A DNA stretch of 64,000 nt from Candidatus Alloclostridium intestinigallinarum. GTDB lineage: Bacteria; Bacillota; Clostridia; Christensenellales; UBA3700. The DNA is taken from the NCBI GenBank assembly GCA_904382605.1, contig CAJFJA010000003.1, positions 100,599 to 164,598 of the forward strand, read 5' to 3'. Below are positions 42,890 to 52,466 of the stretch, in pieces; position 1 is the first letter of the stretch, and each line of letters begins with the position of its first letter. The position numbers and the translations under genes are program-made. The notes under the pieces are model-generated. The model did no database searches and had not been told where the DNA came from. It saw only the letters and a program-made list of their open reading frames with translations.

Positions 42890-43825
42890 ATGCTGTTTAA
42901 GAATATAGACGAAGGGGCGGAGGAGCGGATAAGGGCGCTTCTTGCCGAAACGCAGTACGACGGAAGCGAATTTTCCCTGCTGTACCGCAAGGGCTGGTCG
43001 TTTTACAACTATCCGCTCATGCAGGTTGCCGACGAAGGGGACGCCGTATATATCCGCTTTATCCCGCAAGGCGGCTTCGAGGGGTGCAAAGGCTATATCT
43101 ATCTGCCTCCGCTTTGCAAATTGACCAATGTTAGGGCGGCTTTCAATGCGTTAAAGGAGCACATCGCGGGCGAAGCGTGCTGCGCCTGCGTAATGGCTCT
43201 TCCGCAAGAGTATATAGACAATATCGACCTTGACGGGGCGTTCAACGAAGGGAGCAACCCCGATTACGAGGAATATCTTTATTCGCCCGAAGACTTAATA
43301 ACGCTTTCGGGCAAGAAATACCACGGCAAGCGCAACCACGTCACGCGCTTTGTAAACACCTATGAGGGCAGATACGTGTTCCGCTCCTATGAAGAAAGGG
43401 ACAGACAGGGGCTTATAGACCTTTACGCCAAGTGGAGCAGGGGCAAGGAAGACGACGGCACTCTTATGGACGAATTCCGTCTGCTTTCCCTCGGACTTGA
43501 GATGGTCGAACGCGGGGAAGCCTACGCGGACGTGATGGAGATCGACGGCAAAATAGTCGGCTTTTCCCTGGGAGAAACTCTCCCGTCCGGCGTGGCGGTG
43601 GTGCACGTGGAAAAGGGAGAAATAGAATACGACGGCATATATCCGGCAATCAACCAGATGTTTTCCAAAAAGCATTTTCAGGGATTGCGCTATGTGAACA
43701 GGCAGGAGGATATGGGGCTGGAAGGGCTGAGGAAGTCCAAACAGTCCTACCGCCCCGTAAAGATGTCGAAAAAATACGTGGTGCGCATAGGTCCGTGCGG
43801 AGGAGGGAGATATGGGACTGTATAA
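42890..43825 (+). CDS. DUF2156 (lysyl-phosphatidylglycerol synthase C-terminal-like) GNAT-fold protein
   Basis: A 311-residue protein of the DUF2156 group, which has the tandem GNAT fold found in the C-terminal domain of MprF aminoacyl-phosphatidylglycerol synthases. Characteristic stretches are EYLYSPEDLITLSGKKYHGK and RNHVTRFVNTYE, then VMEIDGKIVGFSLGE and a closing RYVNRQEDMGLEGLRKSKQS. It has no membrane helices, so it would act as a soluble acyl- or aminoacyl-transferase of unknown acceptor. AGGTGG ribosome site before ATG 42890. The GH43 gene begins inside its last 14 bases, so the two are coupled. Confidence 0.85.
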   Translation: MLFKNIDEGAEERIRALLAETQYDGSEFSLLYRKGWSFYNYPLMQVADEGDAVYIRFIPQGGFEGCKGYIYLPPLCKLTNVRAAFNALKEHIAGEACCACVMALPQEYIDNIDLDGAFNEGSNPDYEEYLYSPEDLITLSGKKYHGKRNHVTRFVNTYEGRYVFRSYEERDRQGLIDLYAKWSRGKEDDGTLMDEFRLLSLGLEMVERGEAYADVMEIDGKIVGFSLGETLPSGVAVVHVEKGEIEYDGIYPAINQMFSKKHFQGLRYVNRQEDMGLEGLRKSKQSYRPVKMSKKYVVRIGPCGGGRYGTV

Positions 43826-44762
43826 AAAATTACGGAAGTACGTGACGGGCAGGCGCATGTTATGGCCTCCGCAGTACCGCGAGGGGATGGAGCTTTGCGA
43901 AATAAACGTGCGCGACCCCTTTATAGTCAACTGCGGAGACGGCTATCTTATGACGGGCACCATTTATCACTACAATTACAGCGATTCGGGTACGTGCGTG
44001 GGGTGGAAGAGCGCGGATTTGAAGTCGTGGGACGGCCCGTTTACGCTTATAGACGGCAAAAATTCGGTTTATTCCGACTTCTGGGCGCCAGAGATACACA
44101 AAGTGGGCGGGCGGTTTTTCCTGCTCGTCACCCTGCGCCCCGCGGGAGGAAAGAGGGGCGTTTATCTCTTTATATCGGACAGGGCTGACGGCGGCTACAA
44201 GCCCGCGGCGCGCCTTACTCCGGAAGATGAGAACTGCCTTGACGGCACGATTTACGCAAAAGGCGGCAAAATTTATTTTACGTATTGCAGAGAATATACG
44301 GACGTAAAGGACGGGCAGATACTTTGCAGCGTTTTCGACGAAAAAGATTTTGATATCAAGCCCTGTAAAATGAACGAAATGCCCTGCATTGCGCGCAGCG
44401 GCAAGCTGCTGTTCAAGGGCAGCGATAATACGTTCAGACCCACCCTAAAAAAGCAAAAAGTGACGGACGGACTATTTTATTTTGAAAAGGACGGCGGACT
44501 TTATCTGCTGTGGTCCACGCACCTTGCCGGCGGTACTTACGCGCTTCTTGCGGCAAAGAGCGTGAACGGGGAACCGGACGGGGAGTTTACGCAGCTGGGA
44601 GCCGTTTACGAAAAGAACGGCGGACACGCCATGGTGTTCACGGACAGGGAAGGCGCGGATATGCTCGTGCTGCACGCGCCCAACGCACGCGAGATATTCG
44701 GCGGAGCCGTGGAGCACGCCGTCATACTGCCGCTCGGCAAAATTCATATTAAGCAAAATTGA
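43812..44762 (+). CDS. Glycoside hydrolase family 43-like protein
   Basis: A 316-residue five-bladed propeller enzyme of the GH43 type (arabinanase/xylosidase clan). The catalytic-base region NVRDPFIVNCGDGYLM, the WAPEIHKVGGRFFLLV blade and the LDGTIYAKGGKIYFTY blade are visible. At the place where classical GH43 enzymes have the acid glutamate (often E-G-P/A) this protein shows D-G-T, as in GH43-like subfamilies, so substrate and even activity are uncertain. There is no signal peptide, so it would act inside the cell on imported oligosaccharides. The start ATG has a GGAGGAGGGAG site and overlaps the DUF2156 gene by 14 bases. Confidence 0.85.
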   Translation: MGLYKKLRKYVTGRRMLWPPQYREGMELCEINVRDPFIVNCGDGYLMTGTIYHYNYSDSGTCVGWKSADLKSWDGPFTLIDGKNSVYSDFWAPEIHKVGGRFFLLVTLRPAGGKRGVYLFISDRADGGYKPAARLTPEDENCLDGTIYAKGGKIYFTYCREYTDVKDGQILCSVFDEKDFDIKPCKMNEMPCIARSGKLLFKGSDNTFRPTLKKQKVTDGLFYFEKDGGLYLLWSTHLAGGTYALLAAKSVNGEPDGEFTQLGAVYEKNGGHAMVFTDREGADMLVLHAPNAREIFGGAVEHAVILPLGKIHIKQN

Positions 44763-44775
44763 AAGGGAAAATCGT

Positions 44776-44804
44776 TTGCCACGTCGCGCGTTTTATATTA
44801 TAAT
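44776..44804 (+). promoter_or_regulatory. Promoter of the hydratase operon
   Basis: TTGCCA (44776-44781), 17-bp spacer, perfect TATAAT (44799-44804), giving a leader of about 95 nt before ATG 44905. No riboswitch fold was recognised in the leader. Confidence 0.65.
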
Positions 44805-44904
44805 ATTTACGGACTAAAATTTTTCCGCTGCCGCGCAAAGAAGAATGAGGGCGCTTTGCGCCGCGTCTGCGGCGCACGGACGGCGGATACTATCGGAGGA
44901 CATA

Positions 44905-47163
44905 ATGAATAACGCTGTAACAGCTTCTGCCGCCGGAGTATACATTCTGGACGGCAAACCGGCGGACGCAAAGACTTTGGCGGCGCAGGGAATTTCCGAA
45001 AAACAGCTGGATAACGCCTACAAGGGCACTATGGCTTACGCCGTGCTCAGCGCGCACAACACCCTTGAAAGAACGGAAAAGGGCGCTCCGCTGAAGATAA
45101 AATTCGACGCGATGGCGTCGCACGACATAACTTACGTGGGTATTATCCAGAACGCCAAGGCGAGCGGACTGGAAAAATTCCCCCTGCCTTACGTGCTCAC
45201 CAACTGCCACAACTCCCTGTGCGCGGTGGGCGGCACGATAAACGAGGACGACCACGTTTTCGGACTTTCCGCGGCAAAGCGTTATGGCGGCATTTTCGTA
45301 CCTCCCCACCAGGCGGTTATCCATACTTATATGCGCGAGCAGATGAGCGGTTGCGGCAGAATGATTCTGGGCAGCGACTCCCACACCCGTTACGGCGCGT
45401 TGGGCACCATGGCGGTGGGCGAGGGCGGTCCCGAACTCGTCAAACAACTGCTGGGCAGGACGTACGATATTAACTATCCCGACGTGGTGGCGGTGGTGCT
45501 CAAAGGCAAGCCCGCAAAGGGCGTGGGTCCGCAGGACGTGGCTCTTTCGCTCATAGGCAAGGTATTCCCCGGCGGATTCGTCAAGAACAAAGTGCTTGAA
45601 TTTATCGGAGAGGGCGTGAAGAATCTGCCCATAGAATACCGCAACGGCATAGACGTCATGACTACGGAAACCACCTGCCTTTCCAGCATATGGACGACGG
45701 ACGACGACGAAGTCAGAAATTACTACGCAGTGCGCGGCAGGCTGAACGATTACCGCGCGATAACTCCCGAAAAGCTGGCGTATTACGACGCCGTCGTGGA
45801 GATAGATCTGGACAAGGTGCGCCCCGTTATCGCCATGCCTTTCCACCCGGCGAACACCTACGATTTGCAGGAGGTCATCGACAATCCCGAAGACGTCATG
45901 CGCGAGGCGGAAACCAAGGCCAACGACCTGCTTAAAGGCAAGGGCAGGCTGGACCTTGTGTCCAAGGTGAAGGACGGTAAAATATACGTCGAACAGGGCA
46001 TAATCGCCGGCTGTGCGGGCGGCACTTACGACAATATTATAGAGGCGGCTTCCATTTTAAGGGGCAGGGATATAGGCACGGGCAAGTTCACTTTGAGCGT
46101 ATATCCTTCTTCCACACCCATATACGCCGACCTTATGAAGAAGGGCGCTCTGGCGGATATAATCGACGCGGGCGCAATCGTCAAGACGGCGTTCTGCGGA
46201 CCTTGCTTCGGCGCGGGCGACGTGCCCGCAAACGGCGCTCTTTCCATTCGCCACACCACCCGTAACTTCGAATCGCGCGAAGGCTCCAAGCCGGGCGCGG
46301 GTCAGATGGCGGGCGTCGCGCTTATGGACAGCAGGAGCATTGCGGCAACCGCGGCAAACGGCGGCGTGCTGACTTCCGCATACGGGCTGGATTACGACGA
46401 TACGATTCCGCCTTTCGAATACGACGAAAAGATATACGGACGCAGGGTGTACAACGGCTGGAACAAGCCGCTGGGAACTCCGCTCGAATACGGTCCGAAC
46501 ATCAAGGACTGGCCGGAGATGAAGCCGCTTGCCGACAACGCCATATTCAAGGTGGCGGCGGCAATCTACGACCCCGTGACCACCACGGACGAGCTTATTC
46601 CTTCCGGTGAAACTTCCAGCTACCGCTCCAATCCTCTGGGACTTGCGGAATTCGCGCTTTCGCGCAAGGTGCCCGAATACGTGGGCAGGGCGAAAGCCGT
46701 CAAAGCGGACGGGGAAAAGCTGGAAAAGGACGGACTTTTCGGCGAATACGACGCGGCGGTAAAAGCGGGCGGTCTGAATCTTGAAGGCGGCGTGCAGATA
46801 GGCAGCGCGGTGTTTGCGGTAAAGCCGGGCGACGGCAGCGCGCGCGAACAGGCGGCAAGCTGCCAGAGGGTGCTGGGCGGAGCGTGCAACATAGCGCGCG
46901 AATACGCGACCAAGCGTTACCGCTCCAATCTGATAAACTGGGGTATGATACCATTCATATCGGAAGAGGACTTCGAGGCGGGCGATATAGTAATCGTGCC
47001 CGGGGTGCGCAAGGGCGTGGAGCGCGGCGACAGGACTTTTGCCGCCAAGCTGGTGCGCGGCGGAGTAAGCCGCGACATTACGTTGAAGCTGGACGCGCTC
47101 ACTCCCGACGAAAAGGAGATAATCCTCAGCGGAAGCCTTATCAATTACTACAAACGTGGGTAA
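44905..47163 (+). CDS. Aconitase-superfamily hydratase (YbhJ-like)
   Basis: A 752-residue protein of the aconitase/isopropylmalate isomerase superfamily, equal in size to E. coli YbhJ (753), whose substrate is not settled. The 4Fe-4S ligands are C370 in [11 protein letters not shown] and C431/C434 in [11 protein letters not shown]. The N-terminal part contains [12 protein letters not shown] and [13 protein letters not shown], and the C-terminal swivel domain [12 protein letters not shown] carries the substrate-binding arginine-serine. It may act as aconitase, but a dedicated AcnA is longer (about 900). ATG 44905 follows TCGGAGGACAT; in-frame codons upstream lie in the leader. It overlaps the 5-FCL gene by eight bases. 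Confidence 0.85.
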   Translation: MNNAVTASAAGVYILDGKPADAKTLAAQGISEKQLDNAYKGTMAYAVLSAHNTLERTEKGAPLKIKFDAMASHDITYVGIIQNAKASGLEKFPLPYVLTNCHNSLCAVGGTINEDDHVFGLSAAKRYGGIFVPPHQAVIHTYMREQMSGCGRMILGSDSHTRYGALGTMAVGEGGPELVKQLLGRTYDINYPDVVAVVLKGKPAKGVGPQDVALSLIGKVFPGGFVKNKVLEFIGEGVKNLPIEYRNGIDVMTTETTCLSSIWTTDDDEVRNYYAVRGRLNDYRAITPEKLAYYDAVVEIDLDKVRPVIAMPFHPANTYDLQEVIDNPEDVMREAETKANDLLKGKGRLDLVSKVKDGKIYVEQGIIAGCAGGTYDNIIEAASILRGRDIGTGKFTLSVYPSSTPIYADLMKKGALADIIDAGAIVKTAFCGPCFGAGDVPANGALSIRHTTRNFESREGSKPGAGQMAGVALMDSRSIAATAANGGVLTSAYGLDYDDTIPPFEYDEKIYGRRVYNGWNKPLGTPLEYGPNIKDWPEMKPLADNAIFKVAAAIYDPVTTTDELIPSGETSSYRSNPLGLAEFALSRKVPEYVGRAKAVKADGEKLEKDGLFGEYDAAVKAGGLNLEGGVQIGSAVFAVKPGDGSAREQAASCQRVLGGACNIAREYATKRYRSNLINWGMIPFISEEDFEAGDIVIVPGVRKGVERGDRTFAAKLVRGGVSRDITLKLDALTPDEKEIILSGSLINYYKRG

Positions 47164-47725
47164 AATAAGCAAGGAAAAAGCGCGGAAAATCGCCAAGGCG
47201 GCGCAGGCGGAGATGAGCCTTGAAGAGCGGCGCGAAGCGGACGGGCGCATATGCGAATACGTGTATGCCCTGCAAAAAAGTTTGGGCGGAAGCGTGTGTA
47301 TATACAACCCCTTGCCCGACGAAGCGGACGTGGGCGGCGCGACAAAGCGGCTTTTGCGCGAAGGGGCGGAGATATATATGCCCGTAATGCGCGGCGGCGA
47401 CATAAGACTTGTAAAGGTAGGCGGAAGCACAAAATTTTGCAAGGGTGACTACGGCATAAGCGAGCCTGAGGGCGAAGAACTCGACCCCGCCGGCGTGAAG
47501 ATAGATTTGTGTATAACTCCGCTTACAGCGTTCACTTCCGGCGGCGGCAGAGTGGGCAGAGGCAAGGGCTGTTACGACAGGTTTTTCGCCGTATGCCCCT
47601 GTATTAAAGCGGGCGCGGCTTATGCGTGCAGATACGTGGAAGGCGTGGAGTTGCAGCCCCACGACGTGCCCGTGGACATAATGATAACGGAAGAAGGAAT
47701 CGTCAGGGCGGAGGACTTGAAGTGA
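47156..47725 (+). CDS. 5-formyltetrahydrofolate cyclo-ligase
   Basis: A 189-residue enzyme converting 5-formyl-THF to 5,10-methenyl-THF with ATP, in one-carbon metabolism. The N-terminal [15 protein letters not shown] helix, the phosphate-binding [11 protein letters not shown] segment and the C-terminal [16 protein letters not shown] loop are diagnostic. Length fits the family. The start is GTG at 47156, inside the end of the hydratase gene, with no alternative nearby. The stop overlaps the rsmD-coaD start (GTGA), so translation is coupled. This call is independent of the neighbours. Confidence 0.92.
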   Translation: MGKISKEKARKIAKAAQAEMSLEERREADGRICEYVYALQKSLGGSVCIYNPLPDEADVGGATKRLLREGAEIYMPVMRGGDIRLVKVGGSTKFCKGDYGISEPEGEELDPAGVKIDLCITPLTAFTSGGGRVGRGKGCYDRFFAVCPCIKAGAAYACRYVEGVELQPHDVPVDIMITEEGIVRAEDLK

Positions 47726-48753
47726 GGATTTCGGCAGGTATATTGAAAGGAAGGCTCGTGCTCGTCCCCGAAGGAAGGGACGTGCGCCCCACGAGCGCGA
47801 AGGTGCGCGAAAGCATTTTCGACACCTTGCAGGGCGAAGTGAAGGGGTGCAGATTCCTTGACCTGTTCGCCGGCAGCGGCGCGGTGGGGATAGAAGCGTA
47901 CAGCCGCGGCGCGGGCGAAGTGTATTTTTGCGAAAGAAACCGCGACGTACTGCCGCTTCTGAAACAGAACGTGACCTTACTGAAGGGCGCGGGGAGAGTT
48001 TTCGAAGGGGACGCGTTCGCGCTCATGGAGCGCCTGCCCGGCGGCTTTGACGTCATTTTTGCCGACCCGCCGTACAAGGACGACTGCCTGGAAAGGCTGT
48101 GCGCGGTGATAGAGCGCAGGGGGCTTTTAAGCAAGGGCGGAGTGCTCGTGTACGAACACTCTTCCGACCTTGACGTAACTGCTCCCAAGGGGTACAGAAT
48201 AGCAAAGAGCAAGCGTTACGGAAGCGCGTGCGTGGAATACGTCATGCGCGGCAGCATATGCGCGGCGACGGGGTCTTTCGACCCTATGACGAAAGGGCAC
48301 GCGGAAGTGGTAAGGCGGGCGGGCGAAATGTTCGACAAAGTGGTCGTGCTTATCGCCGTGAACGAAGAAAAGCCTTCCGCCTTTCCGCTGGAAGTGAGGA
48401 AAGAGATAGCCGAAAAAGCCACCGCGGATATGGAAAACGTGAGCGTGGACATATGCGAAGGGTACGTCTATAAGTACTGCGTAAAGCACGGAATACGCAC
48501 CATAGTGCGCGGACTGCGCAGTGAAAGCGAGCGCGGATACGAACAGTATATGGCGGACTACAACAGGAAAAAGGGCGGCATAGATACCGTAATTCTGCCC
48601 GTCCCCGGCATGGAGGACGTAAGCTCCACCGCGCTGAGGGAGGCTTTGAAGAGGGGCGACGATAACGCATTGGAAAGGCTGTGCGCGCCGGGAACGGCGG
48701 ATATAATAAAGAAAAAATTCGGCGAACTCGCCGTAGGAGGGAATTATGACTGA
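47722..48753 (+). CDS. rsmD-coaD: RsmD-CoaD fusion: 16S rRNA m2G966 methyltransferase joined to phosphopantetheine adenylyltransferase
   Basis: One uninterrupted 343-residue frame carries two normally separate enzymes. Residues 1-174 are Rsm[16 protein letters not shown] site LDLFAGSGAVGIEAY (46-60) and FADPPY (113-118). Residues 175-343 are CoaD, the CoA-pathway enzyme making dephospho-CoA: nucleotide motif T183-GSFDPMTKG-H193, VRGLRSESERGYEQYMADYN and the SSTALREA motif. In Firmicutes rsmD and coaD are adjacent genes; here the stop between them is missing and VEYV runs straight into MRGSICAATG. The M175 ATG (48244) could also act as an internal start, though its ribosome site is weak. Start GTG 47722 has GGAGGACTT and overlaps the 5-FCL stop. 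Confidence 0.93.
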   Translation: MRISAGILKGRLVLVPEGRDVRPTSAKVRESIFDTLQGEVKGCRFLDLFAGSGAVGIEAYSRGAGEVYFCERNRDVLPLLKQNVTLLKGAGRVFEGDAFALMERLPGGFDVIFADPPYKDDCLERLCAVIERRGLLSKGGVLVYEHSSDLDVTAPKGYRIAKSKRYGSACVEYVMRGSICAATGSFDPMTKGHAEVVRRAGEMFDKVVVLIAVNEEKPSAFPLEVRKEIAEKATADMENVSVDICEGYVYKYCVKHGIRTIVRGLRSESERGYEQYMADYNRKKGGIDTVILPVPGMEDVSSTALREALKRGDDNALERLCAPGTADIIKKKFGELAVGGNYD

Positions 48754-49204
48754 AGTTGAAAGATTGCTCGACTGCCTGGAAGAAGAGATACGTTCGGGTA
48801 AGAAGGCGGTGTTCGCAGGCTCGGGACTTAAACAAGTGGACGAATTCAAGTGCCTTGAATATATCAACCAGATAAGGAATATGCTGCCGTCCACGCTTTC
48901 GGAAGCGCGGGTGGTGTTGCAGGATAAAAACGATATTCTGGACAATGCGCGCGGCAACGCGAACGCCATTATCGCAGACGCCCAGCGGCAGGCGCAGATG
49001 CTGGTGAACGAACACGCCATAGTGGCGGAAGCAAACCGCGCGGCGGAAGGTATCCGCAACGAAGCCATCTCGTACGCCGACAGGGTGGTGAACGACACTT
49101 ATAAATACCTTTGTACCATGACGGACGACGCGTATAACAAGCTGAACGAGGCGGTGCAGGCGGTGATTGCCACCAGGCGCGACCTTGACAGTAAAATGCG
49201 CTGA
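48746..49204 (+). CDS. Coiled-coil protein resembling ATP-synthase b/V-ATPase H stalk proteins
   Basis: A 152-residue, largely alpha-helical soluble protein. Residues about 45-120 are rich in alanine, glutamate and asparagine with heptad-like spacing (ANAIIADAQRQAQMLVNEHA), the sort of sequence automatically labelled ATPase subunit or DivIVA-like. There is no membrane anchor, no ATP-binding motif and no recognisable catalytic residue. I do not assign a function. It overlaps the end of rsmD-coaD by eight bases and has a GGAGGGAATT site, so it is a regular member of this operon, at the place where ylbJ follows coaD in Bacillus. Confidence 0.7.
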   Translation: MTEVERLLDCLEEEIRSGKKAVFAGSGLKQVDEFKCLEYINQIRNMLPSTLSEARVVLQDKNDILDNARGNANAIIADAQRQAQMLVNEHAIVAEANRAAEGIRNEAISYADRVVNDTYKYLCTMTDDAYNKLNEAVQAVIATRRDLDSKMR

Positions 49205-49226
49205 AATTATTATAAAAGGTAAAATT

Positions 49227-50357
49227 ATGAAGAGGAAAATTATGGCGCTTATAGCCGCCGTATGCCTTGCGGCGGTAATATCCGTGACCTTTGCCGCCTG
49301 CGCACGCGAGGAGTGGAACGACGGCTCTTACGACCTCTCCCTTCCCGATTTTTCCGCGGTAACGGCGGTCTCCGGAGTAAGCGAAGACGGCTGGTATCTG
49401 GTCTTTGAGGACGAATTCAACGGCGACAGCGAAAGCTCCGGTCTGCAAAGCGCGCTCAATGCAAGCACGGTGTTCGGAGAGGTTTACAAACGGAAAAATC
49501 CCGGGTTTTTCAATGAAGACGGTAGCGTGAAGCGCGGCATTTGGACGACTTCGCCCGAGGGCGTGCGCTGGGAGAGCAACGACCCCGGCAAGCCGGAACA
49601 GGCGTGCTATTGGTGTTCGGACATGGTGAGCGTGGGCGGCGGATACGTGACGGTAAGTTCCGCGCAGGAAAGCGGTCACGAATGTTCCAAGGGCATTTGC
49701 CCCGCGGAAGGCAGATTTACTTCCGGTATAGAAACGCGCGCGATAGCCGAGGGCGAGGACAGCGAAACTTCCAACAAGGGACAGGCGGACGACCTGCTTT
49801 TCGCCCAGGCGTTCGGATATTTTGAAGCGACGGTCAAAGTTCCCGACGCGGACGGTATGTGGTCGGCGTTCTGGCTGCAGTCCTCCAATATGCGCAAGAT
49901 AGGCGCGGAAGGAGTGGACGGCACGGAGATAGACGTCTACGAAAGCGCGTTCCGCAGGAGTTCCAAAAGCAAGATGGGACACGCGCTTTTGTGGAACGGC
50001 TACGGCGAATACGCGAAAGTAGAAGGCTACATAGGCGAAATACCCATGGACTTGTACGACGGACAGTTCCACACCTTTGCGCTTAAATGGACTCCCGAAT
50101 ACTATGTGTTCTATATAGACGGCGTTGCGACGTGGGCTTCGCGCGGCGGCGGCGTTTCACACGTCAAAGAGTTCCTGCGCCTCACCGTGGAGCTGGACGC
50201 GGGCGACAAGTGGGGACCCCACGGACAGAAGATAGGCGCGTTCAAACAGGGCGACGACTTCGTCATAGACAGCGTGCGCGTGTATCAGAACGAGAACTAC
50301 GAAAAGTATATAATCGACGACGGACAATTTTCGGGAGATCTGGATTTGGCAAGCTGA
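49227..50357 (+). CDS. GH16-family beta-glucanase lipoprotein
   Basis: A 376-residue secreted lipoprotein: signal peptide with lipobox FAAC, mature Cys at about residue 25. The jelly-roll catalytic domain carries the GH16 signature E234-I-D236-V-Y-E239 (ExDxxE) in GTEIDVYESAF, with SAFWLQ before it and HTFALKWTPEYYVFYIDG after it. It should hydrolyse beta-1,3 or mixed-linkage glucans at the cell surface. ATG 49227 follows AAAAGGT; codons further upstream lie in the intergenic gap. A cytosolic-looking phosphoesterase gene starts two bases after the stop. This pair interrupts the usual coaD-ylbJ neighbourhood. Confidence 0.9.
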   Translation: MKRKIMALIAAVCLAAVISVTFAACAREEWNDGSYDLSLPDFSAVTAVSGVSEDGWYLVFEDEFNGDSESSGLQSALNASTVFGEVYKRKNPGFFNEDGSVKRGIWTTSPEGVRWESNDPGKPEQACYWCSDMVSVGGGYVTVSSAQESGHECSKGICPAEGRFTSGIETRAIAEGEDSETSNKGQADDLLFAQAFGYFEATVKVPDADGMWSAFWLQSSNMRKIGAEGVDGTEIDVYESAFRRSSKSKMGHALLWNGYGEYAKVEGYIGEIPMDLYDGQFHTFALKWTPEYYVFYIDGVATWASRGGGVSHVKEFLRLTVELDAGDKWGPHGQKIGAFKQGDDFVIDSVRVYQNENYEKYIIDDGQFSGDLDLAS

Positions 50358-50358
50358 T

Positions 50359-51315
50359 ATGCAACAGGAAGAATACGTTATCAATTTCTATAAGGAACGC
50401 GGGCGCGACTTCGTGATTCTCAACCTTGCAGACGTGCAGTTCAACGATATTTTCGACCTGCTCGGCAAGCGCAACTTTACCGTGAACACGATAAAACGGC
50501 TGGTGGAAGAGGTCAGGCCCGACCTTATCACGCTTACGGGCGATCAGGTGTGGGGCTTCCGCACCAAGCGTTCGCTGCGCTATCTGTGCAAATTGATGGA
50601 CGGATTCGATATCCCCTGGGCGCCCGTTCTTGGCAACCACGACTGTTCGGGCAGGGCGGACAAGGAGTACACCGCCGCCCACTACCGCCGCAGTGCCAAC
50701 TGTATGTTCCGCAGCGGTCCAAAAGGGCTGTTCGGGTGCGGCAACTACTGCATAAACGTGTGCCTTGCGGAAGGCGGCAGGGAAAACATAGTCCACTCGC
50801 TGTTTTTCATGGATACGGGCGGAAGGAGCGAATATCTCGTGCGCGGCGAAGCGGGCGTCAAAGAGAAAATAACGCGTTACGACAACGTCAAGTACAACCA
50901 GATCAGCTGGTACAAGACCATGCTCGGCGAATTCAGGCGCGTGAACGGCGGAGTTATGCCGCCTTCCAGCGTGTTTATACACATTCCCATAATTCAGTAT
51001 TCCGCCGCCTACGACCTTTGGCGCACTTCCGGTTTCGACCCCGCCATGGGCTTCGGGGAGAATAACGAAACAATCTCATGTCCGCCCGTGGATAACGGCT
51101 TTTTCGCCATGATAAAGGCGCTGGGGAGCACGAAAAACGTTATCTGCGGCCACGACCACACCAATTGCGCGTCCATTTTGTACGAGGACGTGCGCCTTAC
51201 TTACGCCCTCAAAACGGGCGACAGATGTTATTGGAAGGAAGGACTTTCGGGCGGCACGAAAATCAGTATAGACGACAGCGGCAACACCGCCGTCGAGCAT
51301 ATTTTCGTCGAGTAA
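50359..51315 (+). CDS. Calcineurin-like metallophosphoesterase
   Basis: A 318-residue phosphoesterase without signal peptide. Motifs: NLADVQF (here D-x-Q instead of the usual D-x-H), LTGDQVWG, VLGNHDCSG, FIHIPI and CGHDHTN. The family acts on phosphomonoesters or diesters, including lipids and sugars phosphates; specificity cannot be read from the sequence. The start is one base after the GH16 stop (TGATATG), so the two are one transcript. The first-motif His to Gln change is shared by some related purple-acid-type members, so activity is still likely. Confidence 0.85.
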   Translation: MQQEEYVINFYKERGRDFVILNLADVQFNDIFDLLGKRNFTVNTIKRLVEEVRPDLITLTGDQVWGFRTKRSLRYLCKLMDGFDIPWAPVLGNHDCSGRADKEYTAAHYRRSANCMFRSGPKGLFGCGNYCINVCLAEGGRENIVHSLFFMDTGGRSEYLVRGEAGVKEKITRYDNVKYNQISWYKTMLGEFRRVNGGVMPPSSVFIHIPIIQYSAAYDLWRTSGFDPAMGFGENNETISCPPVDNGFFAMIKALGSTKNVICGHDHTNCASILYEDVRLTYALKTGDRCYWKEGLSGGTKISIDDSGNTAVEHIFVE

Positions 51316-51365
51316 TGCGCCTTGTTCTGATAAATAGTTGCCCGGGCGCGTTTTTCTATTACGTT

Positions 51366-52367
51366 TTAATTGATTATCGGCAGTATCGCGGCGGTAAGCA
51401 GAGTCGCTAACGCCGACTGCGTGAATTTCATCAGCAAAAATTTGGTTGCGCCCACCTTGCACGAGGACAGGAACGCCAGCGACTGCAATATTATGGAAAG
51501 TCCGCCGAACGAGAGCATAAAAGAAAGGCAGGGAAGCGCGGAATATACGTCCACGCCCGCGCCCGCTATGTACGCCGCTCCGCGCGTGACTTCCACAAGT
51601 CCAATCAAAAAGCCTTCCGCAAGCGGAAGGGAGCCGCCCGGCATAAGGCGGGAAAGCGGCTTTGCAAGCGCCGTTATAAGCCCCGTGTTGTACATTGCGT
51701 CCGCCGCCATTCCGAATATCACCACGAATCCGCCCACCGTCAGAATGGATATTATCGCGCTTTTCATGCTTTCGGAAAGGGCGAGAGATATGCGCATACG
51801 CATGGGCGTTACCTGCGCCGCGTTCAGGTCGCATTTCTTTCCGCGGTAGAAAAATCCGTTTGTTAGGGCGGCTATGAAGTGTATTGCAAGCAGTATGTAG
51901 CCAGCCTTTGCGGCGTGGAACATACTTGCCGCCACCGTGCCCACGATAAAAAGCGGTCCCGAAGTGGAGGTAAAGGAAGCTATCGTGCACGCCTGCCGTC
52001 CGCTTACCGCTTTTCCGTCGTACAGCTCGCGCACCAGCTTCGCGCCCACGGGATAGCCGCTCAAAATACTCATGCACCACACGTAGCCGCCGCAACCGGG
52101 CGCGTTGTATAAAAGTCCGATAGGGCGGCGCATTATCTTTCCCATGCCTTCCGCCGCTCCCAGCCTTGTCAGTATGCCCGTGAAAAAGAAAAAGGGGAAG
52201 AGCGACGGCGCCACTTTCGTGCCGAAAAGCTCCAGCCCCGTAAGCGCGCTTTGCACATATGTGTCGGGATCTACTAAAACGAGAATTATCATAAACGCCG
52301 CCGCGGAAGATATAGCCGCCGCCTTATAATCCGCGCGTATACTTTTTAATACTTTATTTTTATCCAT
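51366..52367 (-). CDS. ylbJ: Sporulation integral membrane protein YlbJ
   Basis: A 333-residue polytopic membrane protein of the YlbJ family (nucleoside-recognition/GATE domains), needed for proper spore formation in Bacillus. Recognised from DPDTYVQSALTGLELF, APSLFPFFFFTGIL and ILSGYPVGAKLVRELY, plus about eight hydrophobic helices. ATG 52367 (MDKNKVLKS) is favoured; the frame runs on to a TTG at 52421. A TATAAT touches the start codon on the minus strand, so the true transcription start must lie elsewhere. In Bacillus ylbJ follows rsmD-coaD; here it is inverted and separated by three genes. Confidence 0.85.
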   Translation of the reverse strand: MDKNKVLKSIRADYKAAAISSAAAFMIILVLVDPDTYVQSALTGLELFGTKVAPSLFPFFFFTGILTRLGAAEGMGKIMRRPIGLLYNAPGCGGYVWCMSILSGYPVGAKLVRELYDGKAVSGRQACTIASFTSTSGPLFIVGTVAASMFHAAKAGYILLAIHFIAALTNGFFYRGKKCDLNAAQVTPMRMRISLALSESMKSAIISILTVGGFVVIFGMAADAMYNTGLITALAKPLSRLMPGGSLPLAEGFLIGLVEVTRGAAYIAGAGVDVYSALPCLSFMLSFGGLSIILQSLAFLSSCKVGATKFLLMKFTQSALATLLTAAILPIIN

Positions 52368-52466
52368 ATTATAAGTGTATTCGGATAAATTGCGGATAAG
52401 CCTTGAAATTTGTGCATACAAAAAACGACGGAGTTTTGTCTCCGCCGTAATGCTATTCTTTGCATA

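Noticed and set aside
52367..52375. TATAAT directly before the ylbJ start as a third leaderless promoter
   Set aside because: There is no space between the -10 box and the ATG, so transcription would start inside the gene.
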